DNA of 64,000 nt from Saccharomycopsis fibuligera x Saccharomycopsis cf. fibuligera (lineage: Eukaryota > Ascomycota > Saccharomycetes > Ascoideales > Saccharomycopsidaceae). Position numbers and translations under genes: made by a program. Position 1 is the stretch's first letter. Every line of letters begins with the position of its first letter. The stretch is taken from NCBI GenBank assembly GCA_001936135.1, contig CP012814.1, forward strand, positions 248,001-312,000, read 5' to 3'. The notes under the pieces were generated by a model that had not been told where the DNA came from, did no database searches, and saw only the letters and a list, made by a program, of their open reading frames with translations. Positions 48,909 to 58,960 of the stretch are shown here, in pieces.

Positions 48909-49716
48909 AGCAGCTATTTCAATGTATGCTGTTTTTTTTTGTTATTTATTTGTTCAATGCTGCTCTTCGTTGTTATTGTTGGTGGTGGCGTTTTTTGCCA
49001 ATATGAATACAAAAAGTGTTTAGTTGTTGATCAGAAAGATTCTTTAACGGCACGACAAAAAATTGAAATAAAGAATCCATAACCAAATTGCAAAAATATA
49101 ACGAGATTATTTAGGAACAGGTCCTTTTGAGTGTTTATATTAATCCAGTGATTCCTGCATTTTTTGGCTTATTTTTGAACGTTAAGTGGGCAAGCGACAA
49201 GTAACAAGTAACAAACACGTCAGATCCCTTCCATGGGCCACTCACAGCTGGCTAGATCGTACCTTCTGTGGAATATATCCATCATCATGCCTGCTCGTAA
49301 TCCCTTTTCACCTCATGCATCAACTTCAGTAGCAACCTATCTATGTTTCAACTTTGTATGAGAGTGCAGTTTTCGTTTGGCTGCTTGTGTTTCCCTTAGT
49401 TTTTTTTTGTTTTGTTTTGTTCTTGCGTCGGTCCAAAACTGTCTTTCGGGGCTCATGTTGTAATTTTTGCGTTTTTTTGTTTTTCAAAGTCTGAAACTGC
49501 ATTTCGCAGCATTAAGGGCCTCCCTTGGTTGAAACTCTTATTACTTCATTGTTCATGATCTATATATAGAAATATAAAGAAATGAAGAATGAAGAAAATG
49601 CCAAACCTTACCAAAATTAGTTATGAATGTTTATTTTTAGGAAAAAATGTTTTCTTTGAAGACAGTAGAGCTATTTATTAACTTTTAACTGCCTTATCCT
49701 CTCACATGGGACATGC

Positions 49717-49717
<1 letters not shown>

Positions 49718-49750
<33 letters not shown>
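49718..49750. repeat. 33-base A homopolymer
   Basis: An uninterrupted A run in the RhoGEF-LRA3 intergenic region. An ORF running through it codes for poly-Lys and is not believed. Confidence 0.9.
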
Positions 49751-49752
<2 letters not shown>

Positions 49753-50573
49753 CACCGAAAGTGAACCAGATTGGTACCATTTGAATCAAACTTTCAATTT
49801 CCAATCAGAAAGTATTTGCAGTTCCTTTTGTGATAAAAAGTGTGAACTCATGAAGGCATTGGCTGAGTATACAAGTCTCCAACAAAAGTGTTTTTTATAT
49901 TCCGGCTTTACTTATATTTTTAGAGGAGTTAGATCCCCGGTAATATCAAGATATTTAACAGTACCGGGCACTCAGATCTACAACATTTAAACCTCATTTC
50001 TCGAGATACTCAAAATTTCTACAGTTTCGGAATTCAAAGTGCTCTTCACTAGTTTGTTTCCTTCCGGTGTCGTTGGAACTTAATATATGCCATATAGATG
50101 CGATGTCCAAGTGATAATATATCGGTATGTAAGGATGTGCATAGGAAAGAACATATTGGCAGCATATAACGAACATAGATAAGATGAGCCAAACAATTAC
50201 TCGATCCAAGACCTGTTTTCTAAGTGAACTAGTTACAATTGTTGGCAAAAAAAAACGGTATTCGGCCTGGTGGATCTGGTTCAGTCACTGATAGAGGACA
50301 ACAAAATTAGCCTTAGCTCATGGCGGCATGAACAGCTGCTCATTTTCGTTCTCTCTAACTTTAAAGGCTTAGGCTATTGCAATAGACTATATTCTTCCAT
50401 AGTATAATACCCACACCACATCTTTAGTTTCGTTTTGAATTATTAACAGAAAAAACACAATAATCACCGATGAATGGATACATGGACAGATGGGCAGATG
50501 GACAGAAGGGATGAATGGTCCATCGGAACCCTGTGGTAAATTTTGCCGATATCCATATGGCCGTTTTGCTGGG

Positions 50574-50581
50574 TATATAAA
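50574..50581 (+). promoter_or_regulatory. TATA box (TATATAAA) for rhamnonate dehydratase
   Basis: 198 bp upstream of the ATG at 50779, followed by a C-rich then AT-rich leader. Consistent with a strongly inducible gene. Confidence 0.6.
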
Positions 50582-50778
50582 CTGTGCCCGCTTCCCCCAG
50601 ATTTTCCCCTGATTCTTCAATTATGCTCCTTCCTCAAAAACTGACAAAAAAACCAGCAAATATACTCCTATTTCAAAAATTCACAATAAGACTTATATTA
50701 CCGATTTATATTATCAGCACTGTTGCATTTTTGTCTATATCTACAACTTAAAAAAGGAAACTGTCCAATAAAAATAAA

Positions 50779-51987
50779 ATGGCCGTCAAAGAATTCCCTA
50801 AAATCAAACAAGTGAAAACTTACCTAACAGCCCCGGGAGTTGGTGCTGATTATCATGATGTTGAAAAAGGACACTGGTTAGTTGACAACCCATTTGCCAC
50901 TCCAATGGCCAAGTATCCAGAATACAAGCACTCAAGGGCAAGTTGGGGGCTTAATGCTCTCGGCAGTTTTTACATTGAAATTATTGCTGAAGATGGCACC
51001 AAAGGAATAGCTACTGGATTCGGGGGGAAAGTCTCATGTATATTGATTCGTGACCATTTTAACCGGTTCCTCATTGGTGAGGACCCACGCAACTTGAACG
51101 TCATTTATGACAAATTGACTCGTTCATCAATGTACTATGGTCGCAAAGGTGTCACTATTGCCACTATTAGTGCTATTGATTTGGCTCTTTGGGATTTATT
51201 GGGTAAAATTCGCAATGAACCAGTATATCAAATGATTGGTGGGGCTATCAAAAGTCAAATTGATTTTTACTGTACTGGAATCAGGCCAGATGCTGCTAAA
51301 CTGTTGGGATTCAACGCTGCTAAAGTTCCTTTACCATATTCTCCAGACGAAGGACACCAAGGATTCCTCAAGAATGTTGAATTTCTTCGTAAACATCGTC
51401 AACTAGTTGGCGACGACTTCCCCTTGAGAGTTGATTGCTGGATGGCATTAACGGTGCCATATACTATTCAGCTAGTCAAAGCCACCGAAGACTTGCACAT
51501 TGACTGGTTTGAGGAAGTGCTTCATCCAGATGATATCGACGGGTACGCACAATTAAAACAAGCAGTGGGTCACATTACCAAATTCACTACGGGGGAGCAT
51601 GAATATACCAAATATGGTTTCCGTAAACTTATTGAAGGTCGTCATGTGGACATTTTGCAGCCTGATGTGATGTGGTGTGGCGGATTGACTGAGACTCTAC
51701 GAATTGCTGCTCAAGCAGCCGCGTATGATATCCCAGTTGTGCCTCATGCTTCTGGTCCATATTCGTATCATTTTGTCGCATCACAGTTGAATACTCCGTT
51801 CCAGGAATATTTGGCAAATTCACCAGATAGCACTTCGGTGTTGCCAGTATTTGGAGATTTATTTGTTGATGAACCAGTGCCGGAAAACGGGGTTTTGAAA
51901 GTTAGTGCATTGGATAAACCTGGTTTTGGGTTGACTTTGAATGAAAACGTCAAGTTGATTGATACCGATGGATTGTTTGAAATTTGA
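50779..51987 (+). CDS. LRA3: L-rhamnonate dehydratase (enolase superfamily)
   Basis: 402 residues. Seen: close agreement with bacterial RhmD along the length, e.g. PKIKQV near the start, HWLVDNPFATPMAKYPEY, DLALWDLLGK, DVMWCGGLTE and LDKPGFG. Enolase-superfamily residues are present: metal ligands D219 (RVDCWMA), E245 (WFEEVLHP) and E273 (GEHEYT), and the His of VPHASGPYSYH (H323). It removes water from L-rhamnonate to give 2-keto-3-deoxy-L-rhamnonate, step three of the oxidative rhamnose pathway known from Scheffersomyces. The dehydrogenase and lactonase of the same pathway lie about 10-12 kb to the right. Codon 175 is CTG where homologues have Lys/Glu. No intron. Confidence 0.94.
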   Translation: MAVKEFPKIKQVKTYLTAPGVGADYHDVEKGHWLVDNPFATPMAKYPEYKHSRASWGLNALGSFYIEIIAEDGTKGIATGFGGKVSCILIRDHFNRFLIGEDPRNLNVIYDKLTRSSMYYGRKGVTIATISAIDLALWDLLGKIRNEPVYQMIGGAIKSQIDFYCTGIRPDAAKLLGFNAAKVPLPYSPDEGHQGFLKNVEFLRKHRQLVGDDFPLRVDCWMALTVPYTIQLVKATEDLHIDWFEEVLHPDDIDGYAQLKQAVGHITKFTTGEHEYTKYGFRKLIEGRHVDILQPDVMWCGGLTETLRIAAQAAAYDIPVVPHASGPYSYHFVASQLNTPFQEYLANSPDSTSVLPVFGDLFVDEPVPENGVLKVSALDKPGFGLTLNENVKLIDTDGLFEI

Positions 51988-52808
51988 GTGCTGTTGGTTG
52001 CCTAAATGGTTCCAATATCTCTTTGTATAGAATTTGATGTCATAAATCTAGAAGTTTACCATTTATTTTATAAAACTACTATACAATTATTTACTTATCT
52101 GCTGTAAACACTTTGTCTTCAATTTGTAACCAATGTGTTTTCCATAAAGCACAATAATCAAGCAGGCTTCTTTTGAATAATTCCTAGTATGTTTATCTGG
52201 GCAAATTCAGCTTCATGCTGACAGCGTTATATTCATTTTTTGTGTTTGATTTGAACGGTTTTTAAACTATCGGTGCTTTCTTGTGCATATAGTAATACAA
52301 TTATAAGGAAGAATTTGGTTTCCAAAAGATAATATTTTTTTGTTTTGTTTTGGTTACCTTTTTTTTTCTTCTCGCACTTGCGCACAGCTCCATCCTACAA
52401 GTAGATTCCTTTATTCATTTATTTTTCTACAATTTTAAATTACTTTTTCATTAAGGCCAAATCTAGCCAAACCAGCAAAGCTGGCTGGAAGGCTGATGTA
52501 TTCCCACCGTCAAACGGAAAAAGGTGTTGGTGAATTTGGGTAGTATATTGTAAAATAAGATCAGACTAATGTATCTAACAATGTATCAACGAAAAATCAA
52601 AGAAAAACAATGGGACAGAACCAATATAAAAGGTTGTGAATTGTATATAAAAATGTAGATATTAATAACGATAACTATGATAATAATTTAAATTGGAAAT
52701 ACAAATATTAATTAACATTCGATGTCAAGAAGTAAAGATAAGGGAATTTAGTTGTGACATTTTTGAAAATAGTACAGCATTTTGCAGTACGGGCTCAAAG
52801 AGGTATTT
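51988..52808. other. Convergent 3' region LRA3 - SAC1
   Basis: 821 bp of AT-rich sequence with T runs. No gene seen. Confidence 0.7.
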
Positions 52809-54590
52809 TTAGTATTCTGGGTTTTTCACGTACTTGTGGCCTAACAATTCTTTGCCCTGGTAAACTGGTTCAGTTTTCAAATATTCCAAAGGTTTCAATC
52901 TAGGCCAGTTAACAACTTGCATACCATTAGAAGACATGTAAGCACCACTAGCAAGTAAGCCAACAAAGGCAATGACAATTAACACATGTTGTTTGGTTTG
53001 CAAACCGTAAACTAGCCCTTTAAGGAAAGTTGCCGCAAGAATAAACACAAAGAATAAGAATACAGAAAGGATGTATTGGAATTGGTATGGTCTGAAATCG
53101 ACAAATGGACTAGTTGATGCTTGCGACGGAACGAATTCGCCCAATATCAAGTCAAATGAGTCTTGTCTTGAGCCATCTTTGTAGTTGTTTTTGACGTATC
53201 TGGTGATGGAATTCTGCAAATCTGCAAGAGCCCCTCTTCTGGTTCTAGTACCTGTTCTAGTAAAGTCAGTTTTCAAAGCTCCAGTACCAGAGTATACACT
53301 GCTTACTGCATCAGCATTATCTGCCCAGAAATTTTGAAATTCAAGATTCAATTTTATGTTTAAGTCCCATTTCTGGTTAGATTGGACAATTTGGGCATTT
53401 TCTAATTGGTTTTGTAAGAAGAACCGGCCCAAAGTTGATTGAACAACATTAGTTCTGTCAAGACAGTCCATGCAGTTGGTTCTGACAATATGTTGTTGTT
53501 TTCTAATGGTTTGGGCGCCGGCATCGGCACTAACAGTACCAATGAAATAATCATCTTTGCTTAGCCCCAATTGTTGAAGGGTTTCGAGCAACAAATAAAC
53601 ATTATGCCACTGCATTTTACGGCATTCATGATGGAAGTCAAAGTAAATGTATTGGAGTTGATCATCGCCAAGGGATTTGACAAGATTTTCGTAAGCATTC
53701 TTCACTGGTAATTCGTAACCTTTTTGGTTAACAAGGTTAACCAAATAATTCTTGCCATACAATGAGGTTTGTTCATCAAAATGACGACGTCCAGCTTCAA
53801 CGGAATTGGCTTGGCCAATGGATAAATGTGGTTTGTATTTTAAATTGTTGACTTCTGCCCAATATACTGGCACTGAGCCTCTGGTTTGCAAGTAACTATA
53901 GATTGTGTCATTGTGAACCACAATCTGCTCAGTCTCGTTAAAGTTGGCTACCTGTCCCTTATCATTGATACCACGACGGAAGTAACGGGTGCCGGCTCTG
54001 TACCTACTTCTTCTAGTGATCAAACCAAAGGAAATTGACTTACCATTAACAGTTTCCTGGAGGATCTTGGCATAACCCGAAATAACTGGGGTGATGAAAA
54101 GTTCGTAAGCCCTGTCTTTGGCAGACAAATTCAACAAATCCTTGGACAAAAACTCGTTCCAGAAGAAACGCGAGTCAGTGAATCCAACCCTAATGGCCAA
54201 GTTTTTATCAAAATTTCTTTGTACAGAGTTGGTCAAGTCGTAGGATCTGGAAAAAAACAAGTTACTGGAGTCCAACTGGAAACGCAACAAGTTGAGGTAG
54301 ACATGCTCGTCACTGTCATAGGAGGAATATGAGTTCAATGGGATGATGGAAGTGCTAGCTACTTTAAGAACTTCATGGCCCAAGAACAGGCCAAAGGAGT
54401 CAGCAGCATTGATGGTGATAAGGTATTTGCCGACCTTCAACTGGATAGTGCCCAAGAGGCCAACAATCTCAGAGGTGGCGGCAGGGTCGAACTGTTTGTC
54501 GGCAACAAGTTCTGCGCCACGCTCAGTGAGCTTCAAAGTGCGGCCTTGCTCGCGCAAGAAGGTTCCTTCGGCAGAAGTAGTCAATAGCAT
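52809..54590 (-). CDS. SAC1: Phosphoinositide phosphatase Sac1
   Basis: 593 residues (S. cerevisiae 623). Seen: YDLTNSVQRNFDK, RFFWNEFLSKDL, RAGTRYFRRGINDKGQVANF, TRGSVPVYWAEVNNLKYKP and the CX5R active site RTNCMDCLDRTN with C373. NADAVSSVYSGTGALKTDFTRTG follows, then two C-terminal membrane segments (about residues 508-530 and 538-556). It is the ER/Golgi PI4P phosphatase that returns PI4P to PI at contact sites. Divergent from SEC23 with 282 bp between; both act in the early secretory pathway. Confidence 0.97.
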   Translation of the reverse strand: MLLTTSAEGTFLREQGRTLKLTERGAELVADKQFDPAATSEIVGLLGTIQLKVGKYLITINAADSFGLFLGHEVLKVASTSIIPLNSYSSYDSDEHVYLNLLRFQLDSSNLFFSRSYDLTNSVQRNFDKNLAIRVGFTDSRFFWNEFLSKDLLNLSAKDRAYELFITPVISGYAKILQETVNGKSISFGLITRRSRYRAGTRYFRRGINDKGQVANFNETEQIVVHNDTIYSYLQTRGSVPVYWAEVNNLKYKPHLSIGQANSVEAGRRHFDEQTSLYGKNYLVNLVNQKGYELPVKNAYENLVKSLGDDQLQYIYFDFHHECRKMQWHNVYLLLETLQQLGLSKDDYFIGTVSADAGAQTIRKQQHIVRTNCMDCLDRTNVVQSTLGRFFLQNQLENAQIVQSNQKWDLNIKLNLEFQNFWADNADAVSSVYSGTGALKTDFTRTGTRTRRGALADLQNSITRYVKNNYKDGSRQDSFDLILGEFVPSQASTSPFVDFRPYQFQYILSVFLFFVFILAATFLKGLVYGLQTKQHVLIVIAFVGLLASGAYMSSNGMQVVNWPRLKPLEYLKTEPVYQGKELLGHKYVKNPEY

Positions 54591-54872
54591 GGGTAATGGA
54601 TGGAGTTGATTGATAGCGAGTGAGTGATGAGTATTTGTTGTGTATCTATATATTACCTGTTTATGTCTCCGTTCATCTGTTAACTCTCATGTTGTGACGG
54701 CGTGTAGTTTTCCAGTTGCACAAAGTGTTACCCTGTCCCGCGTCACTCCCCCAGTGGACAAGTCAGCAAATCTCAATCAAAATATCAAATATCAATCAAT
54801 AAACACCATCACCAAACACCATTTATCATCACTCACCATCAACCATCATTCACCCACCCAATCATCATCGCC
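54591..54872. promoter_or_regulatory. Shared divergent promoter SAC1-SEC23
   Basis: 282 bp. CA/TC-rich near SEC23, with repeated ATCACCA/CATCA words in the leader. No clear TATA box. Confidence 0.5.
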
Positions 54873-57176
54873 ATGGTATGACATTGTCTAGCTTCTTATT
54901 CAATTTATTTTCTTTTCAAACACGTCTACTAACATTCGCAGGACTTCGAAGCTCAAGAAGATATCAACGGCGTGCGTCTTTCGTGGAATGTCATCCCAAG
55001 CAATGCTGGGAGCATGAAGACTATCGTGCCAATTGGTGCCTTGTATACACCTTTGAAACAGAAAGAGGACTTGCCTATTGTCCCATACGATCCTTTCCGC
55101 TGTAACAGCGCTCAGTGTAGAGCCGTCTTGAACCCATACTGTCAGATCGACTTGAGAGCAAAATTGTGGATCTGTCAGTTCTGTTTGTCCAGAAACCCAT
55201 TGCCTGCTCAGTATCAAAACATCTCCACCGAATTCTTGCCAACGGAACTCAACGCTCAAAGTTCTACCATCGAATATGTCTCTCAAAGACCAGTGCAAAA
55301 CCCTCCAATTTTTTGTTTTGTTATTGATTTGTGTCAAGATGAAGACAACTTGGAAGCATTGAAGGAAACTTTGGTGATATCATTATCACTATTGCCTCCT
55401 AATGCTCTCGTTGGGATCATTACTTTTGGTACCATGGTCCAAGTTCATGATTTGGGTTACGAAACTTGTCCAAAGTCTTACATCTTTAGAGGTGACAAAG
55501 ACTATCCATTGAAGACTTTATCTGAAATGTTATCCGGATCGGCTAGCGGCGCAAACGGTTTGGGTAGATTCTTTTTGCCCTTGCACCAAGTAGAATTTCA
55601 ACTCACTACTTTGCTCGAAAACTTGAAAAGAGATCCATGGCCAGTTGCTAACAACAAGAGAGCCATCAGATCAACCGGTGCTGCTGTTTCCATTGCTGCC
55701 ACCTTATTACAATCAAACTATGCTGGCTTTGGTGCTAGAATCATGGTGTTCAGTGCTGGTCCTGGTACTTTGGCTCCAGGTTTAATTGTTGGTCCTGAAT
55801 TAAGAGAACCAATTAGATCTCATAATGATGTTGACAAAGACACTGCCAAGCATTTCAAGAAAGCAAAGAAATTTTATGATGCTTTGGCTGAAAGGATTGC
55901 CGCTAATGGCCACTGCGTGGATATCTTTGCTGGTTGTTATGATCAAATTGGTATGTCAGAAATGCAACAATTATCCAATGTTACTGGTGGTGCTCTTGTC
56001 TTGTCTGATGCCTTTACCACTTTTATCTTCAAGCAGTCATTCCTTAGATTGTTAAGTAAAGATGAAGAAGGTTACTTGCAAATGGGTTTTAATGGTAATT
56101 TTGAAGTGAAAACTTCTAATGAATTAAAAACTTCCGGTTTAATTGGTCATGCAAGCTCGCTTAAACAATCTAATCCAAGAGTAGCTGATGCAGAAATTGG
56201 TATTGGTGGCACTAGTGCTTGGAAATTGTGTTCATTGACTCCAAATCATACTTACGCAATTTTCTTTGAGTCAGCAAACATTCCTCAATCCGGCACTGGT
56301 TACGATAGTGCTTACATTCAATTCATCACCACTTATCAGCATGCTTCTGGAACTTATAGAACCAGAGTTACCACTCTTAGAAACCCATTATCCTCAGTGG
56401 GTGACGCTGGTATAACTGAATCATTTGATCAAGAAGCTGCTGCGGTGTTAATGTCTAGAATAGCCGTTTTTAAAGCTGAACAAGACGATGGTGCTGACGT
56501 CTTGAGATGGATTGATAGAATGTTGATCAGATTATGTCAAAGATTTGCTGATTACCAAAAGGACAATCCAGAATCTTTCAGATTATCACCAAATTTTTCT
56601 TTGTATCCTCAATTCATGTTTTATTTAAGAAGATCTCAATTCTTGCAAGTTTTCAATAATTCTCCCGATGAAACTGCATTTTACAGACACGTTTTGACTA
56701 GAGAAGATACTACAAACTCATTAATTATGATTCAACCAACGTTGACTTCTTTCTCCATGCAAGAAGAACCAGAACCTGTGTTACTTGACTCTATTTCGGT
56801 TAAACCAGATAGAATATTGCTTTTGGACACTTTTTTCCATATTTTAATTTATCGTGGTGAAACTATTGCTGCTTGGAAAAAAGCAGGATATCAGGAAAAT
56901 CCAGAATATGAAGATTTCAAGGTTTTCTTGGAAGAACCAAAGAAAGAAGCAGCAGAACTTTTGATTGATAGATTCCCATTACCGAGATTCATTGATACTG
57001 AAGCTGGTGGATCTCAAGCAAGATTCTTGTTTTCTAGATTGAATCCATCCAACACTTATCAACAGCAAGATCCATTTAATGCTGGTAGTGGTACCGCTAT
57101 TGTTTTGACTGATGATGTCAGTTTGCAAACTTTTATGACTCATTTGCAAAAATTGGCAGTTAGTGGTGCCTCGTGA
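54873..57176 (+). CDS. SEC23: COPII coat GTPase-activating subunit Sec23, spliced
   Basis: Exon 1 is only the ATG (54873-54875); exon 2 is 54942-57176, giving 745 residues. Seen: [26 protein letters not shown], a zinc-finger region ([15 protein letters not shown] then [13 protein letters not shown]), a trunk domain ([25 protein letters not shown]) and the helical/gelsolin-like C-terminal parts with [17 protein letters not shown] and [12 protein letters not shown]. Sec23 with Sec24 forms the inner COPII coat at ER exit sites and activates the Sar1 GTPase. No CTG codon was found in the parts I read, as expected for a highly expressed gene. Length and motifs fit the family. Confidence 0.97.
54876..54941 (+). 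other. SEC23 intron (66 bp) directly after the start codon
   Basis: GTATGA at 54876, TACTAAC at 54927-54933, CAG ending at 54941. Splicing joins ATG to GAC-TTC-GAA, giving the family N-terminus MDFE. No other in-frame ATG exists before codon 24 of exon 2. Confidence 0.93.
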
Positions 57177-58960
57177 GCAGTGTGTGTATATTTGTGAAGA
57201 AAAGCCATTGTTGATTAATATATACTAAAACTTGTAATCAAATAATTTAATACTCGACGGAATGTTTATCGCAGCTAAATCTGTAAGACTTGTTAGTACC
57301 CACCAATTATGTGGCGAATTGTGAAACTGTACATATACCATTTGTCGTCTGGTTTAAGTTACAACATGTTGCTAAGTTAAATCATGTTTGATTTTATATA
57401 TGTGGTGATTCAGGGCAGAAACCACAAAATTGGTTTTTTGTTATTTAGCTTAGTGCTCGAAGAGATCCAATCATCGGAGTTTTGAAGTTCGGAGTTGATT
57501 AATTTTTTTATAAAATTTCAAAAAAGTGATCAATATCGTTTATTATTTTTGTTGTCATAGTTTTTCCCAATTTATGATAATAAAGCTTACCATTTTAATT
57601 GAAGCACATATTTGAAAATAATTCCAATGTCACTTTTCCATTAAACGATAAAATCATAGATTATTTAAAGTCGAATTGCCACCACATCCATTACAATACC
57701 AATACCAGAGTATATGCCCACATAAGGGGGCTTATAAATATAATTGGTTGCAAAAGTCTACCTTTGGTTTAGTCTGAATTTTGCGCTTATGGGCTATTAT
57801 ATCCCAGTAAGCAACCATGCAAAGATTGCATCTATAAACATTGATAGCCATCTATGGTAATAATTTTCTCAAAAGTTTCTTCTCATATCGATCAATTTCA
57901 ACTAGCTAATCAAGGGCATTAAGAGTATTAAGGGCATTCTTTTTTTTTTTTTTTTTTTTTTCACACACAATATCTTTTGGTAAAGCTAATGTTTTCACTG
58001 ATTGTAGGGATTTATAGTTGATGAGTCACTCTATGCCATTTCAACATTGGCAATTTCTCGCTCACATACAGCAGAAAGAAAAAAAAACTCAAAAGGTATC
58101 TCGTAAGCTATCATCATGGTCATCCCAGTAACACAATCGCAGCTTAACTTGCAGTTCATACTAGCACCGCTGTTAGTGCTGTTGATTATCAAAAATTCTT
58201 ATTCTAGTGTTCATGTCATTTACTGTTGAAATTATTTCCGATTCTTATTATTTTTTTCATTAAAAGTAGAGCAATATACATGTCAATTAAAAAAGAGGAA
58301 TAGAAATTATTGTATTGAAAAGAGTTTCTATTTTGATTAGTGAAAAAATCATAAATTGCTTGAGATTTTTCTTCCAAACGTTATGAAGCTGAGAAGCATA
58401 TTAGTTGAGGGTGACGAGGTTGAAGACGCTATGCTCATCTATAAGAGTAAATATTATTCTGCTAATTTAGAGGGATATTACAGCAAGGTAGGTCACTAAT
58501 CTGTAAATCTTTGCCATATTGCTGTCAAATTTGAGTATATTATAATGATTGATGCTTTAAAAGCATGTTATACATAAATATGCATATAGCTGTTTTATGA
58601 TGCAATATACTGTAATAATCATTGGAATAATGTCACAATATGTAACTTGATGCAATTACGTTACATATTATGTAAGTATAATCACATGACAAATATACTC
58701 TGAACAAAACGTTGCATATAAACAGAGCAGCTAATAAACAGAATAAGGAAAAAGACAACAGAAACGCTCGTAGGGATGTTAGGATAATCGACAAGCGAAA
58801 AAAAAAACACCCTTGTGATTGCAGTGCGTCGTGGCCAGTGGCTATCCTAATATATCAACAGTACACTTGGCCCCCATTGCTTCCCTCTGTTCCCCACCTC
58901 CATTACTGTGTCATTACCGAGACCCCTTGCTAAGCTGTCTTTTCCGTTAAAAGAAAAACA
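57177..58960. other. Intergenic SEC23 - ZRG17
   Basis: 1.8 kb, AT-rich. It contains a T run (57939-57961), a 38-codon ORF at 58383-58499 with protein-like composition, and ATCACATG (58681-58688), an E-box-like element. No recognised gene. Confidence 0.6.
58383..58499 (+). other. Possible small ORF (38 codons), unknown
   Basis: It starts MKLRSILVEGDEVEDAM and ends in YYSKVGH. The balanced charged/hydrophobic make-up stands out from the AT-rich surroundings. An AAG-GTAGGT at 58482 could be a weak 5' splice site, but no matching branch point and acceptor exon were found. It could be a short gene, a gene remnant or chance. Confidence 0.2.

Larger units (their letters stand above)
48909..50778. 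other. Divergent region RhoGEF - rhamnonate dehydratase
   Basis: 1.9 kb without a supported gene. It holds a 33-A run (49718-49750). A CGG-N19-CCG pair lies near 50523-50547, and the rhamnonate dehydratase TATA box is at 50574. Confidence 0.6.

Noticed and set aside
49706-49990. 94-codon ORF through the poly-A tract
   Set aside because: Begins with poly-Lys from a homopolymer and has no family match.
58681-58688. ATCACATG as a point-centromere element
   Set aside because: No TTCCGAA-type partner element at suitable distance, and point centromeres are not expected outside Saccharomycetaceae.
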